NCBI RefSeq assembly: GCF_001635455.1
Contig: NZ_LWEH01000151.1
Coordinates: forward strand, 1-64,000
Length of the DNA stretch: 64,000 bases
Source of the DNA: Vibrio sp. HI00D65
GTDB taxonomy: Bacteria > Pseudomonadota > Gammaproteobacteria > Enterobacterales > Vibrionaceae
Reading direction: 5' to 3'
Below, one piece after another: positions 8,659 to 18,762 of this stretch. Position 1 is the first letter of the stretch, and each line of letters starts with the position of its first letter. The position numbers and the translations under genes were made by a program. The notes under the pieces were generated by a model, which worked only from the letters and a program-made list of their open reading frames with translations, had not been told where the DNA came from and did no database searches.

Positions 8659-9801
8659 ATGAATAAATTATCTAAAATATTGGTATCACTCGTGGTTGCA
8701 TTACCACTGATTTCGTTGTTTGTCAGCCAAACTGGTACTGCCAATACAATGGATAAAACGGCTAATTCAGGGAAAAGTGAAATCGCAACACTCGCGGGCG
8801 GTTGTTTTTGGTGTACAGAGTCTGATCTAGAGAAACTAAAAGGCGTAACAGACGTTGTCTCTGGCTATTCTGGTGGCGAGCTAGAAAACCCAACCTACAA
8901 ACAAGTTTCTTCAGGTAAGTCTGGTCACATCGAAGTGATCAACGTGACCTATAACCCTGATGTTGTTAGCTATGAACAGGTTCTTGACCAATTCTTCCGA
9001 CATATCGATCCAACCGATGACAAAGGGTCATTCGTAGACCGTGGTCCGCAATATAGACCTGCCATTTTCTATCATAACCAAGAGCAAAAAGACGTTGCTC
9101 AAAACTTTATGATGGAGATCGACAAGGCTCAAATCTTTGGTGCACCACTAAAAACAGAACTGATCAAATTTGAGAAGTTCTGGCCAGCAGAAGATTACCA
9201 TCAAGATTATTACAAAAAGAGTAAGGTTCGTTATAACTACTACCGCTACGCTTCAGGTCGTGATCAGTATTTAGATAAGATCTTCGGTGACGATAGAAAG
9301 GATAATCCTAAAACACTTCGCCAGATTATCGACAGTAAGAGTGCAACAGCGAATGCTAAAACCTACGTTAAGCCTTCTGATGCGGAGATCAAAGCGAAGC
9401 TTACAGCACTTCAATACGATGTAACGCAAGAAGACGCTACTGAGCGCCCATTTGACAACAAATACTGGGACAACAAAGAAGAAGGTATTTATGTGGATAT
9501 CGTTACCGGTGAGCCTTTGTTCTCGTCAAAAGACAAATACAAATCTGGTACGGGTTGGCCGAGCTTTACCCAACCAATCAACGAAGCTTACGTAGTGACA
9601 ACCACAGACTACAAATTACTGTATCCACGCACAGAAGTGCGAAGCCGATTTGGTGATTCTCACTTAGGGCATGTCTTCAAAGATGGCCCTAAACCAACAG
9701 GCTTACGTTACTGCATGAACTCAGCGGCGATGCGTTTTATTCCAGCAGATAAACTTTCTGAAGAAGGGTATGAAGAATACGTTGAGATGTTTGAGGGCTA
9801 A
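8659..9801 (+). CDS. msrAB: Fused peptide methionine sulfoxide reductase MsrA-MsrB
   Basis: A 380-residue fusion with an N-terminal hydrophobic segment (about residues 5-25: signal or anchor), so it probably works outside the cytoplasm. MsrA (about 40-200) has the active site GCFWC with Cys49 and reduces the S-sulfoxide of methionine. MsrB (about 250-375) has GTGWPSF and the catalytic RYCMNS (Cys352) and reduces the R-sulfoxide. The zinc CxxC usual in many MsrB proteins is absent: the first pair is replaced by VTGEPLFSS, as in the PilB-type form without zinc. It is a single gene with a terminator. Confidence 0.93.
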   Translation: MNKLSKILVSLVVALPLISLFVSQTGTANTMDKTANSGKSEIATLAGGCFWCTESDLEKLKGVTDVVSGYSGGELENPTYKQVSSGKSGHIEVINVTYNPDVVSYEQVLDQFFRHIDPTDDKGSFVDRGPQYRPAIFYHNQEQKDVAQNFMMEIDKAQIFGAPLKTELIKFEKFWPAEDYHQDYYKKSKVRYNYYRYASGRDQYLDKIFGDDRKDNPKTLRQIIDSKSATANAKTYVKPSDAEIKAKLTALQYDVTQEDATERPFDNKYWDNKEEGIYVDIVTGEPLFSSKDKYKSGTGWPSFTQPINEAYVVTTTDYKLLYPRTEVRSRFGDSHLGHVFKDGPKPTGLRYCMNSAAMRFIPADKLSEEGYEEYVEMFEG

Positions 9802-9834
9802 ACGTTCAGCAGTTAACGCTATGCCTATAACAAC

Positions 9835-9864
9835 AAAGCCAGCATAACGCTGGCTTTATGTTTT
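9835..9864 (+). terminator. Terminator between msrAB and ktrB, possibly bidirectional
   Basis: AAAGCCAGC (9835-9843) pairs with GCTGGCTTT (9849-9857), a 9-bp stem with a 5-base loop, then ATGTTTTC. The gene on the other side converges on it, so it may serve both. Confidence 0.75.
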
Positions 9865-9884
9865 CTGATTCATTAACAAACGCG

Positions 9885-11252
9885 CTAGCCTGTTAGAACA
9901 GTATCTTCTGGGTATTTGAGTAGTGAAGGCTCAGGGCGAGCTAACATATACGCCAACGTTAAAGGCCCGATACGACCAATAACCATCACAACAATCATAA
10001 TGTATTTACCAGGCTCCGTTAAGTTTGCGGTTAACCCTGCCGTCAGTCCTACCGTTGCAAAAGCGGAAATGACCTCGAACATAACTCGATCAAAAGCGGC
10101 TTTTTCGGTAAGCATTAGCAAAAACATCGCCGTCGTTAATAACGCCCCACTGACCACGATAATGGCCAATGACTTGGTGACCGCCTGCCATGTAACAGTA
10201 CGTTTAAACATCACAACATGCTTTTTCTGACGTAGGAATGTCCAAGTGGCGACAAAAGCAACTGCAAAGGTCGATACCTTAATCCCCCCCCCAGTTGAGG
10301 TAGAGCCAGCACCAATCAGCATCAACACAATCATCACCAATAAAGCAGGCTGCGTGTACTGAGATAAATCCACACTATTAAAACCAGCGGTACGAGCACT
10401 TGCTGATTGGAAAAACGCCGCTAACCATTGGCCCTGATTTGATAGCCCTTCCATAGTCGCAGAGTTGTTTCTTTCTAATAACCAAAATAACACTGTCCCC
10501 ACTAACAATAGAGTCGGGGTTGCGGTTAGCATGATCTTGGTATGTAAATGCAGATGATGGAAGCCTTTGCGCCAGTTACTCGATAAGTCACCGACCACCG
10601 TAAAGCCTAAACCACCAAAAATGAAAAGAGCCGCTAAGGTAAAGGTCACCAATGGGTCGTCAACAAAGCTCATCATACTATCTGAGAACAGAGCGAAACC
10701 CGCGTTATTGAATGCTGATATCGCATGAAACAGTGCGTAGAAGCTGCCTGTTGACCAGCCCATTTCAGGTACCCATCGAAAACAAAGCATTACAAAGCCG
10801 ATAAATTCAGCCACTAGTGCAAAGATGATGATCTTCTTTACTAGCTTACGCAGGTTAATCTTGCGATCTTGTCCTAATGCCTCTTTAGCCAATGCCTGTT
10901 GCTTCAAGCTTAACCGAACCCCAAACATGTACAGAAGAACCGCAGATAAAGTCATCTGCCCTAACCCGCCAACTTGCATCAAGAACATCAGCAAGATTTT
11001 TCCAGCCAAAGTAAAGTGTTCGCCCGTATCAACGACCCCTAACCCTGTTACGCTGATTGCAGAAGTCGCAGTAAACAATGCATCTGTGAAACTGAGCCCT
11101 GTGACAGAAAAAACCGGCATCGTGAGTAAGATGGCCGAGGGAATAAGAACCGCCAAAAAGCTGGTCAGGATTATCTTAGGTTCAGAGCCTTTACGCGGCT
11201 TTTCATCTCTTGTGAGTGTGTAGAAAGTACCCTTTCGCTGAAACGAATTCAT
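9885..11252 (-). CDS. ktrB: Na+-dependent K+ uptake channel subunit KtrB
   Basis: A 455-residue TrkH/KtrB-superfamily membrane protein made of four M1-P-M2 repeats. Filter-type sequences are visible (for example ATSAISVTGLGVVDT, and SASARTAGFNSVDL in the third repeat), with a Gly-rich hinge GAGSTSTGGG. The length equals that of Vibrio alginolyticus KtrB. It forms the translocating subunit of the KtrAB system and is the second gene of the leftward pair, 24 bp after ktrA. It is used for potassium uptake under osmotic stress. Confidence 0.93.
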   Translation of the reverse strand: MNSFQRKGTFYTLTRDEKPRKGSEPKIILTSFLAVLIPSAILLTMPVFSVTGLSFTDALFTATSAISVTGLGVVDTGEHFTLAGKILLMFLMQVGGLGQMTLSAVLLYMFGVRLSLKQQALAKEALGQDRKINLRKLVKKIIIFALVAEFIGFVMLCFRWVPEMGWSTGSFYALFHAISAFNNAGFALFSDSMMSFVDDPLVTFTLAALFIFGGLGFTVVGDLSSNWRKGFHHLHLHTKIMLTATPTLLLVGTVLFWLLERNNSATMEGLSNQGQWLAAFFQSASARTAGFNSVDLSQYTQPALLVMIVLMLIGAGSTSTGGGIKVSTFAVAFVATWTFLRQKKHVVMFKRTVTWQAVTKSLAIIVVSGALLTTAMFLLMLTEKAAFDRVMFEVISAFATVGLTAGLTANLTEPGKYIMIVVMVIGRIGPLTLAYMLARPEPSLLKYPEDTVLTG

Positions 11253-11276
11253 ACTGTTACCCTATTACAAGTTCCC

Positions 11277-11933
11277 TTACCAATTACGTAGCTTTCTAGA
11301 TAGGGTCTCTTTAGGCCCAGCGATGATCACCACATCTCCGATTTCTAAACTAATATCGAGCTCCGGTGCTTTAGTGAGATTAGGACCGCGCTTGAACCCA
11401 AGAACTTCGACACCAACCTCCTTGCAAAGCTTCAAGTCACGAAGTTGCTTACCCAAGAGCTTTGAACCAATAACAATTTCAGTCATCGCTAAATCACTTC
11501 CAAGATCAATAAATTCAAGAACATGCCTATCTAGCATTTTACGCGCGACACGAATTCCCATGTCTCGCTCCGGCATAATAATATGGTCAGCGCCAATTTT
11601 AGAAAGGATCTTGCCGTGGAACTTGTCGTTCGCCTTAACCCAAACCGTTTTAGCCCCCGACTCTTTTATGACGAGAGTAGTCAATATGCTCGATTTCACA
11701 TCAGAACCAATCGAAACCATTACCATATCGTACTCGTCGAGCCTGAGCTCTTTAACCGTCTCTTCACTCGTACAGTTAGCAACAATCGCTTGTGAAACAA
11801 TGGACGCGGCTTCTTTCACTCGCTCTTCATCAATATCGACAGCTAATACCTGCGCACCAGAACTTTGAAGTTCTTTACACACAGATAAACCAAAACGCCC
11901 TAAACCGATAACTGCATATTGTTTGTCGCTCAT
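11277..11933 (-). CDS. ktrA: K+ uptake regulatory subunit KtrA (RCK/TrkA-N and TrkA-C)
   Basis: A 218-residue cytoplasmic gating ring protein. The N-terminal RCK domain has the nucleotide motif VIGLGRFG (residues 8-15) with the acidic residue DID at the end of the second strand; the C-terminal TrkA-C domain spans about 135-218. It binds ATP/ADP and controls KtrB. AGGA lies before ATG at 11933. The order ktrA-ktrB matches the characterised vibrio operon. Confidence 0.93.
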   Translation of the reverse strand: MSDKQYAVIGLGRFGLSVCKELQSSGAQVLAVDIDEERVKEAASIVSQAIVANCTSEETVKELRLDEYDMVMVSIGSDVKSSILTTLVIKESGAKTVWVKANDKFHGKILSKIGADHIIMPERDMGIRVARKMLDRHVLEFIDLGSDLAMTEIVIGSKLLGKQLRDLKLCKEVGVEVLGFKRGPNLTKAPELDISLEIGDVVIIAGPKETLSRKLRNW

Positions 11934-12119
11934 TTGAAATCCTGTTTAGAAATTTTAACAACCCGGGATAGTCAAACCTACATTAGTTTCTATCTCAAAA
12001 AAAGTTAGTTCTGCAATAATAAGGTTATACTATTATCATAATCGCTTGATTTATAAAGGTAGAGAACAACTCGAGTTTCTGCTAATTTCCAATTCATAAT
12101 TTCTGCGGCAGCACACACA

Positions 12120-13235
12120 ATGAATGAATTCTTAACCCAAGTACAAATGTACATTAACCAGAGCCATAGTGATTGGGCCAACAGTGTCCTATTTATCACT
12201 ATTGCGAGTTTTCTCGCTTGGGTAGCTTGGCGAATTATCCACAATCGCTTAGAAGTTCTGGTACAGAAAACCCCTTTTCACTGGGATGACCTGCTACTCG
12301 CAGCACTGAAAACTCCAGTCAGTACGTTACTTTGGTGTTGGCCGGCGACTGTCTCTATTGGGTTGATCCTTCAAGACCAGTTTGGCAACGAAATCAACTG
12401 GTTAAAAACACTAAAACACATTTTAATCATATGTACTTTCGTTTGGTTCACCTTGCGAATGATCACCAACACTGAAACGTACGTCTTAAAACAGAAAAAC
12501 AGAGATGAAACGACAGTACAAGCGATCGCAAAAGTAGCTCGCCTATTCTTTATGGTCATGGGTGGCCTGACGATCATGCAAGCATTCGGTCTCAGCCTAT
12601 CAGGCTTGCTGACCTTTGGTGGTGTGGGTGGTTTGATTGTCGGTTTGGCAGCAAAGGATCTACTCTCGAACTTCTTTGGTGGCATGATGATCTACTTCGA
12701 CCGACCTTTTAAAGTCGGCGATTGGATTCGCTCTCCTGACCGTCAAATCGAAGGTACCGTAGAGCGTATCGGTTGGCGCATGACCATCATTCGTACGTTC
12801 GATAAACGCCCACTTTACGTACCAAACTCGGTATTTAGTAACATTGTCGTGGAGAACCCATCACGAATGCTAAACCGCCGAATTAATGAAACCTTTGGGC
12901 TTCGTTACGAAGACGCAAGCAAGTTAGCTATTATCGTGGATGACGTAAAAGCCATGCTTGAAGCGCACCCAGACATTGATGCTAAACAAACACTCATCGT
13001 GAACTTCGATAAGTTTGGTCCATCAACGCTGAACTTCTTTATCTACACCTTCACTAAAACCGTCAACTGGGTGAGATACCATGAAGTGAAACAAGATGTG
13101 CTACTGCAGGTGCTAGCAATTATTCACAAGCACAATGCGGATATCGCTTTCCCAACTCAAACACTAAAAATCGATCCACAAGGTTTGAGTGAAGCTCAGG
13201 ATATTGCACTTCCTAGCGCAGAAGGACCTCGATAG
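12120..13235 (+). CDS. MscS-family small-conductance mechanosensitive channel
   Basis: A 371-residue protein with about five predicted membrane segments: four before residue 150 and a pore helix with GGVGGLIVGLAAKDLLSNFFGG (about 160-185). This is followed by the beta domain (RPFKVGDWIR) and a C-terminal alpha/beta domain. It is longer than MscS proper (286 residues) and closer to the YnaI-like form with extra N-terminal helices. It releases solutes on hypo-osmotic shock. It stands divergent from ktrAB, a suggestive osmotic pairing. Two overlapping ATG codons occur at 12120 and 12124; only the first is in frame. Confidence 0.88.
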   Translation: MNEFLTQVQMYINQSHSDWANSVLFITIASFLAWVAWRIIHNRLEVLVQKTPFHWDDLLLAALKTPVSTLLWCWPATVSIGLILQDQFGNEINWLKTLKHILIICTFVWFTLRMITNTETYVLKQKNRDETTVQAIAKVARLFFMVMGGLTIMQAFGLSLSGLLTFGGVGGLIVGLAAKDLLSNFFGGMMIYFDRPFKVGDWIRSPDRQIEGTVERIGWRMTIIRTFDKRPLYVPNSVFSNIVVENPSRMLNRRINETFGLRYEDASKLAIIVDDVKAMLEAHPDIDAKQTLIVNFDKFGPSTLNFFIYTFTKTVNWVRYHEVKQDVLLQVLAIIHKHNADIAFPTQTLKIDPQGLSEAQDIALPSAEGPR

Positions 13236-13341
13236 CACAACGGCTCTACTGTTTATCGACAAGTAAGTCGCTTAACGATAATGAAAAAGTGTGAAGCGTG
13301 GTAACATGGCGCCAGAATTTTAATGCACCCTGTACCACGCT

Positions 13342-14826
13342 ATGATTTTACCTGTCATTCTAGCTGGCGGCTCTGGTAGCCGCCTTTGGCCCCTGTCTCG
13401 CGAGCTTTATCCTAAGCAGTTCCTCAATATTGCTGGCGAACAATCGATGCTTCAGCAAACCCTTGTACGTCTTCAAGGTCTTGAAACGAACTTAACTAAC
13501 ACAGAATGCACTGCTCCGTTCATTATCTGTAATGAAGAGCACCGCTTCATTGCTGCAGAACAAGCTCGAGCGGCTAACATAGTACACAGTGGTATTTTAT
13601 TAGAACCTGTCGGCAGAAACACAGCTCCCGCCATCGCACTCGCTGCGTTAGAGACTTTAAGTCACACAAGCGATAACCAACAAAATGAGTCAGAACCAAT
13701 ATTATTGGTACTGGCCGCTGATCACCACATCGCGAAAACAGCTAAATTTCAACAAACGTTGGCGAGAGGCGTTGAATACGCAAAACAAGGTAAACTGGTT
13801 ACTTTTGGTATTACTCCAAACACACCAGAAACTGGCTATGGTTATATAAAACAAGGAGAACCACTCTCCCATCATGCTTTTGCCATTGAATGTTTCGTTG
13901 AAAAACCCGACCTAGCGACCGCAGAACAATACGTTAATTCAGGGCAATACCTCTGGAACAGTGGCATGTTTATGTTTAAAGCATCACGCTACTTAGAAGA
14001 ACTGGCAAAACATCACCCACAGATCCTTGAGGCCTGTAAACGCTCGCTCGAAAAGAAAAATACCGATCTCGATTTTATCCGTATTGACGCCGAAGCATTC
14101 CAAAGCAGCCCGAGCGACTCTATCGACTATGCCGTGATGGAAAAAACGTCGGATGCTGCGGTGATTCCGATGGATGTTGGTTGGAATGATATTGGTTCAT
14201 GGTCTGCAATCTGGGATGTCAGTGATAAAGATGAACACAACAATGTGATTGAAGGCGATGTTTTAACTGTTGATTCTCAGTACAACTATATCCGCGCTGA
14301 AAACAAACTGGTTGCAACTGTAGGTGTCGAGAATCTTATTATTGTCGAGACAAAAGACGCTATTCTCGTCGCGAACAAAGACAAAGTTCAAGGCGTGAAA
14401 TCGATTGTCAGCCAACTGAATCACGCCGATCGCACAGAGCATGTTCATCACCGTGAAGTATTTAGACCTTGGGGTAAATACGATGTAATTGACCTAGGCA
14501 AACGCGACAAGGTTAAACGTATTACTGTAAAACCCGGTCACAAGTTATCGCTACAGATGCATCACCATAGAGCAGAACACTGGGTTGTAGTAGCAGGTAT
14601 TGCGAAGGTGACCAATGATGACAAAACCTATCTCGTTAAAGAAGACCAATCCACTTATATTCCGCTTGGACATGTACACAGTCTAGAAAACCCGGGGGAC
14701 ACTCCACTCGAAATGATCGAAGTACAAACCGGTAGCCACTTGAGTGAAGACGACATTATTCGATATCAAGATAGTTACGGGCGAAGCGAACAACCCAGCT
14801 CTCCTCAAATCAACAAATCGAACTAA
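13342..14826 (+). CDS. manC: Mannose-1-phosphate guanylyltransferase / mannose-6-phosphate isomerase
   Basis: A 494-residue bifunctional type II enzyme. The nucleotidyltransferase signature is at the very N-terminus (ILAGGSGSRLWPLSRE), with the pyrophosphorylase lysine in FVEKPD; the C-terminal cupin isomerase domain (about 365-470) has GHKLSLQMHHHRAEHW. It makes GDP-mannose from mannose-1-phosphate and GTP, and fructose-6-phosphate to mannose-6-phosphate. It is followed 15 bp later by phosphomannomutase, so one operon supplies GDP-mannose for surface polysaccharide. No glycosyltransferases are near, so the end product is not shown. Confidence 0.93.
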   Translation: MILPVILAGGSGSRLWPLSRELYPKQFLNIAGEQSMLQQTLVRLQGLETNLTNTECTAPFIICNEEHRFIAAEQARAANIVHSGILLEPVGRNTAPAIALAALETLSHTSDNQQNESEPILLVLAADHHIAKTAKFQQTLARGVEYAKQGKLVTFGITPNTPETGYGYIKQGEPLSHHAFAIECFVEKPDLATAEQYVNSGQYLWNSGMFMFKASRYLEELAKHHPQILEACKRSLEKKNTDLDFIRIDAEAFQSSPSDSIDYAVMEKTSDAAVIPMDVGWNDIGSWSAIWDVSDKDEHNNVIEGDVLTVDSQYNYIRAENKLVATVGVENLIIVETKDAILVANKDKVQGVKSIVSQLNHADRTEHVHHREVFRPWGKYDVIDLGKRDKVKRITVKPGHKLSLQMHHHRAEHWVVVAGIAKVTNDDKTYLVKEDQSTYIPLGHVHSLENPGDTPLEMIEVQTGSHLSEDDIIRYQDSYGRSEQPSSPQINKSN

Positions 14827-14841
14827 AGTAGCGGTGATAAA

Positions 14842-16266
14842 ATGAAACAGACTTTAGACCTCAGCTGCTTCAAAAATAACGATATCCGCGGCATCATAGG
14901 TGAGCAAATCGATGAGCGCCTTGCCTACCTGCTTGGTCGTGCATTTGGCGAATATGTCCTTGCAAAGGCATCTAAAACGTCATTCGATGAGCTGGCACAA
15001 GTAGTCATTGGCCGTGATAACCGTGAAACCTCACTGCCATTGCAGAAAGCGATGACCAAGGGTTTGATTGAATCAGGGATCAACGTGGTAGCTCTCGGTA
15101 TGACAGGCACAGAAGAAGTCTACTTTGCAACTCGCCACCTACAAGCCATTGGCGGAGTCCAGGTTACGGCAAGCCACAATCCAATAAATTACAACGGTAT
15201 GAAGTTAGTCGGTCTAGGTGCTAACCCAATCAGCAAAAACAATGGGTTAGATGTGATTAAACAGCGCATTGAAGGTCTAGAGCGTGAGAGGATCAGCGAA
15301 CAACCGCTCATCCATGAACAAGCTAGTAATCTCAGTAAAACAACCAGCATTCTCGCTCCTTATGTGGATCACCTACTCTCTTACATAAGGCCATCAAAAC
15401 TATCATCGATGAAGATTGTGGTTAACGCGGGAAACGGCGTTGCTGGGCATGTTATTGATGCCTTAGAGACCAAATTCAATGAACTGAATGCTCCAATCAC
15501 CTTCATCAAAGTACATCACACTCCGGATGGGATGTACCCAAATGGCATCCCTAACCCTTTACTCAAAGAAAACCAAGCTGCTACCCGCGACGCCGTTTTA
15601 GAGCACTCCGCAGACCTCGGTATCGCCTGGGATGGTGATTTTGATCGTTGTTTCTTCTTTGATGAAAAAGGTAATTACATTGAGGGTTACTACATCGTCG
15701 GTCTGCTAACCGAAGCCTTCTTGCTGAAGGATTCCAATGCAACTGTATTACACGACATGCGCATGACATGGAATACAATCGAGATTGCAGAAAAGCTCGG
15801 TGGAAACGCTGTTGGCATAAAAGCTGGGCATGCTTTGATCAAAGAGAAAATGCGAGAGCTGAACGCTGTGTACGGTGGAGAAATGAGCTCACATCACTAC
15901 TTTCGTGACTTTGGGTACTGCGACTCAGGGATGATTCCTTGGCTACTCGTCATAGAGTTGATCAGTAAGACTCGACAATCTCTTCATCAACTTATCAGCT
16001 TTAGCGTAGAAAGGTTCCCCTCATCTGGAGAGATCAATCGCAAGGTAGCAGACCCGGAACAAGTTATCGCTCGTGTACTTTCATGCTACCAAAAGAGTGC
16101 TATAAACATAGATCATTCCGATGGTATTAGCATAAATATGGGTACTTGGCGCTTTAACTTAAGGAAGTCAAATACCGAGCCCCTAATCCGGCTTAACGTA
16201 GAAGCCAAACGAGACAAAGCTCTATTGTCACGTAAAGTCGACGAGCTATTACCTTTGCTCGTTTAG
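14842..16266 (+). CDS. manB: Phosphomannomutase (ManB/CpsG type)
   Basis: A 474-residue alpha-D-phosphohexomutase. The phosphoserine loop is VTASHNPINYNGMK, the metal-binding loop is DGDFDRCFF and the sugar loop GGEMSSHHYF, ending in the phosphate-binding SNTEPLIRLNVE. It interconverts mannose-6- and mannose-1-phosphate, feeding ManC. Spacing to manC is 15 bp with a weak GCGGTGA ribosome site. It is also called cpsG; the symbol is by family. Confidence 0.9.
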   Translation: MKQTLDLSCFKNNDIRGIIGEQIDERLAYLLGRAFGEYVLAKASKTSFDELAQVVIGRDNRETSLPLQKAMTKGLIESGINVVALGMTGTEEVYFATRHLQAIGGVQVTASHNPINYNGMKLVGLGANPISKNNGLDVIKQRIEGLERERISEQPLIHEQASNLSKTTSILAPYVDHLLSYIRPSKLSSMKIVVNAGNGVAGHVIDALETKFNELNAPITFIKVHHTPDGMYPNGIPNPLLKENQAATRDAVLEHSADLGIAWDGDFDRCFFFDEKGNYIEGYYIVGLLTEAFLLKDSNATVLHDMRMTWNTIEIAEKLGGNAVGIKAGHALIKEKMRELNAVYGGEMSSHHYFRDFGYCDSGMIPWLLVIELISKTRQSLHQLISFSVERFPSSGEINRKVADPEQVIARVLSCYQKSAINIDHSDGISINMGTWRFNLRKSNTEPLIRLNVEAKRDKALLSRKVDELLPLLV

Positions 16267-16293
16267 AGATACTAACAATTTCATATTGATCTC

Positions 16294-16326
16294 AAAAAAA
16301 CCCTTACTCACGAAAGCGAGTAAGGG
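16294..16326 (-). terminator. Terminator after aroG
   Basis: On the minus strand CCCTTACTC (16318-16326 complement) pairs with GAGTAAGGG (16301-16309 complement) across an 8-base loop and is followed by seven T (16294-16300 complement). It may also stop the converging manC-manB transcript. Confidence 0.85.
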
Positions 16327-16371
16327 CTTCAATTGTCTAAGTCATTCTATTAACTAATTAAAGTCACTAAT

Positions 16372-17424
16372 TTACTTATTACGGCGAGCTTCAACTGCAT
16401 CTGCTAGTTGACGAAGTACTGTTTCAGTATCTTCCCAACCAATACAAGCATCAGTAATTGACTGGCCGTATGTCGGAGCTTTGCCGTCAACCAAATCTTG
16501 GCGACCTTCAACTAAATGAGATTCGATCATCACACCAAAGATAGCTTTATCACCACCAGAGATCTGTGCGCTCACGTCATCCGATACGTTCAGCTGGCGC
16601 TTAAATTGCTTAGAGCTGTTTGCATGACTGAAGTCGATCATTACTTTCTGTGGTAGGCCTGAAGCTTCAAGCTCTTGCTTAATCTTATCAACATGCTCTG
16701 CGCTGTAGTTTGGCTCTTTACCACCACGTAGGATGATATGACAATCAGGGTTGCCAGCCGTTTCAACGATAGCTGAATGGCCGTACTTAGTTACAGACAA
16801 GAAGTGGTGAGAAGCGCTTGCAGAACGGATTGCGTCTGTTGCGATCTTGATGTTTCCATCAGTACCATTCTTAAAGCCAACAGGGCATGAAAGACCAGAA
16901 GCGAGCTCACGGTGAACTTGAGATTCTGTAGTGCGTGCGCCAATTGCACCCCAGCTGATTAAGTCTGCTACATATTGAGGCGTGATCATATCTAGGAATT
17001 CACTTGCCGTCGGCATACCCATGTCTGTCAGATCAAGCAGCAGCTTACGTCCAAGACGCAGGCCATCGTTTAACTTGAACGTGTCATCCATGTACGGGTC
17101 ATTGATCAGACCTTTCCACCCAACGGTAGTGCGTGGTTTTTCAAAGTAAACACGCATTACGATTTCAAGCTTATCGCCTAGTTCGTCACGCAGTACTTTC
17201 AGACGCTTACCGTATTCAAGAGCCGCTTGTGGATCATGAATAGAACATGGCCCAACAATAACCAGCAGGCGATCATCGTTGTCTTCTAGAATGTTGTGAA
17301 TTGCTTTACGGCTTTCAAAGGTTGTAGAAGAAGCAACTTCGGTCGCTGGAAACTTTTCTAAAACAGCAACAGGGGGTAATAACTCTTTTACTTTGTTAAT
17401 TCTTACATCATCAGTCTGGAACAT
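16372..17424 (-). CDS. aroG: 3-deoxy-7-phosphoheptulonate (DAHP) synthase, class I
   Basis: A 350-residue type I-alpha DAHP synthase that condenses phosphoenolpyruvate and erythrose-4-phosphate, the first step of aromatic amino acid synthesis. Signatures are VGPCSIHDP near residue 58, KPRTTVGWKGL near 96 and the metal/substrate GARTTESQ, and the N-terminal extension of feedback-regulated forms is present. It resembles the phenylalanine-sensitive AroG more than AroF/AroH, but the residues that set inhibitor choice were not checked. Monocistronic, with a terminator behind and a long decayed region in front. Confidence 0.92.
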   Translation of the reverse strand: MFQTDDVRINKVKELLPPVAVLEKFPATEVASSTTFESRKAIHNILEDNDDRLLVIVGPCSIHDPQAALEYGKRLKVLRDELGDKLEIVMRVYFEKPRTTVGWKGLINDPYMDDTFKLNDGLRLGRKLLLDLTDMGMPTASEFLDMITPQYVADLISWGAIGARTTESQVHRELASGLSCPVGFKNGTDGNIKIATDAIRSASASHHFLSVTKYGHSAIVETAGNPDCHIILRGGKEPNYSAEHVDKIKQELEASGLPQKVMIDFSHANSSKQFKRQLNVSDDVSAQISGGDKAIFGVMIESHLVEGRQDLVDGKAPTYGQSITDACIGWEDTETVLRQLADAVEARRNK

Positions 17425-17516
17425 TGCTTACTTCTTCCTATATCTATCCTAGAGCTGAATGTACGTTATCTCACGTAACTTTACATCAGCACATATCTTC
17501 TTGTTCCCTGTAACTT

Positions 17517-17536
17517 AACTAGTAAAAACGCTAGTT
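17517..17536. repeat. Inverted repeat in the aroG upstream region
   Basis: AACTAG (17517-17522) and CTAGTT (17531-17536) flank an 8-base A-rich centre, about 95 bp upstream of the aroG start. The half-sites resemble those of TrpR, but the spacing does not match the known trp operator. It may be an operator of aroG or chance. Confidence 0.25.
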
Positions 17537-17850
17537 TCAATCACTAATTTAAAAAGAACGCAATTTTTTTTATGTTTTATATTCAAAACACCCTGTATAA
17601 TTTTATTTACACGCTATCGATTGCTCAATTTCAATAGGATAACGTTGAATATTTTTTCACCCATCACTTCTCAACAAAACTGTTCTATCAACAGAAACAA
17701 ACAAGCCCACGCCGTCAACGTGATTTTTATAATTAATTGCATTATTTTCAATTACTTGCAGACAACTCCGAGTCCTTCTGCTTTTGGCGCTAGACACAGT
17801 TTGAGCAAGTCACCTGGCTCATCGTTTGGGAACCCTTTCTAGTCAAATCA

Positions 17851-18100
17851 AACGTAGCTAATGCCGGCGAGATAATTGCTTGGAAGAGTAGTCCAATGGA
17901 GCGATTCTTCGGAAGCTACGAGACAAAGTGGATAGCAATTTCGTGATATCGGAGTTTTGAATAAGCAACAGATCACATAACACGAGATATCACAGGCGAC
18001 TAAAGCCAATTCAGGCCGCGTCAAAATGATGGTGACATAACACTCAACGAGTCTGAAAGATGGAATTGGAAAGATCCTAAAGCCATGATCAATTTTAGTT
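17851..18100 (+). pseudogene. Remnant of an IS3-family transposase (OrfB C-terminus)
   Basis: One reading frame, with stops read through, gives SSPMERFFGSYETKW, then YRSFE, then DITGD, SQFRP, and finally LNESERWNWKDPKAM. This follows the order of the integrase tail of IS3-family OrfB proteins (NSPMERFFRSLKTEW .. YRSF .. DI.RYI.GYYSQFRPH .. LTPNESERLYWK). At least three in-frame stops (TGA near 17938, TAA twice) and changes at conserved sites (RPRQ for RPHQ) make it dead. The rest of the element and its inverted repeats were not found. An old insertion in the aroG-cyoA gap is inferred. Confidence 0.8.
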
Positions 18101-18762
18101 ACCCACTACATAGTGACCAATAAGATGAAAGCCAGCAAGAACACGTAATAACGAGTAAAATTAATCAATGTGACGTTCAAAACATTAGTATCTGTAACGA
18201 GTATCGTTATTTTGTAACGAAATACAACTGACGCTTTACACGGCTTTATTTTACCTGCAAATTGCAAATATAAACACACAACATGAGGAAGGTAGTCGGG
18301 CGCGTTTCACATCAAAATGAAATTACAGTCCAAGTCGCGGACATTGAATCCACGAGAATGAGTGCTGGTGACGAAATAACATTGAAAAACTCCTAATCTA
18401 GGTATGCGTAATTGAATGAATAAGGTTGTTCCGGATCGACGACTAAATTCAGTTGGATTAAGACCAAGACAGAAGGCATTGCTCAAAACCACCATAAAAC
18501 AATGATGTTCACTCAAATCAATCACCGCACCACGTCCTAACCGTTTTGCTGGCTAAATAAGGTTGACAGGGAAGAGAAGCATTATTTGGTCGCCGCTAGT
18601 AGCGCAGGCGTGAATTTACAAGTTACAGCGCATTACGTTGGACATCAGGGTGAAAATGACTCTGGTCAACGTCGCGAGGGGTTGCAACTCTAAACATCCC
18701 GTAAATGCACTTGGGAATCTAATAAATTTCTATAACGTTAAATAGTTACAAACTCTAAATAT
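18101..18762. other. Decayed, gene-poor region before cyoA
   Basis: About 660 bp without a convincing gene. A short open frame at 18283-18396 (37 codons, MRKVVGRVSHQNEIT.. ending TLKNS) has a protein-like composition but no ribosome site. A second open stretch, about 18560-18690, ends GQRREGLQL. Both may be fragments of lost genes next to the IS3 remnant. I recognise neither. Confidence 0.35.

Noticed and set aside
17517..17536. TrpR operator at aroG
   Set aside because: The half-sites look similar but the 8-base spacing does not fit the known trp operator, so it is listed only as an inverted repeat.
18283..18396. A 37-codon gene in the aroG-cyoA gap
   Set aside because: No ribosome site and no known family; it is more likely a fragment in decayed DNA.
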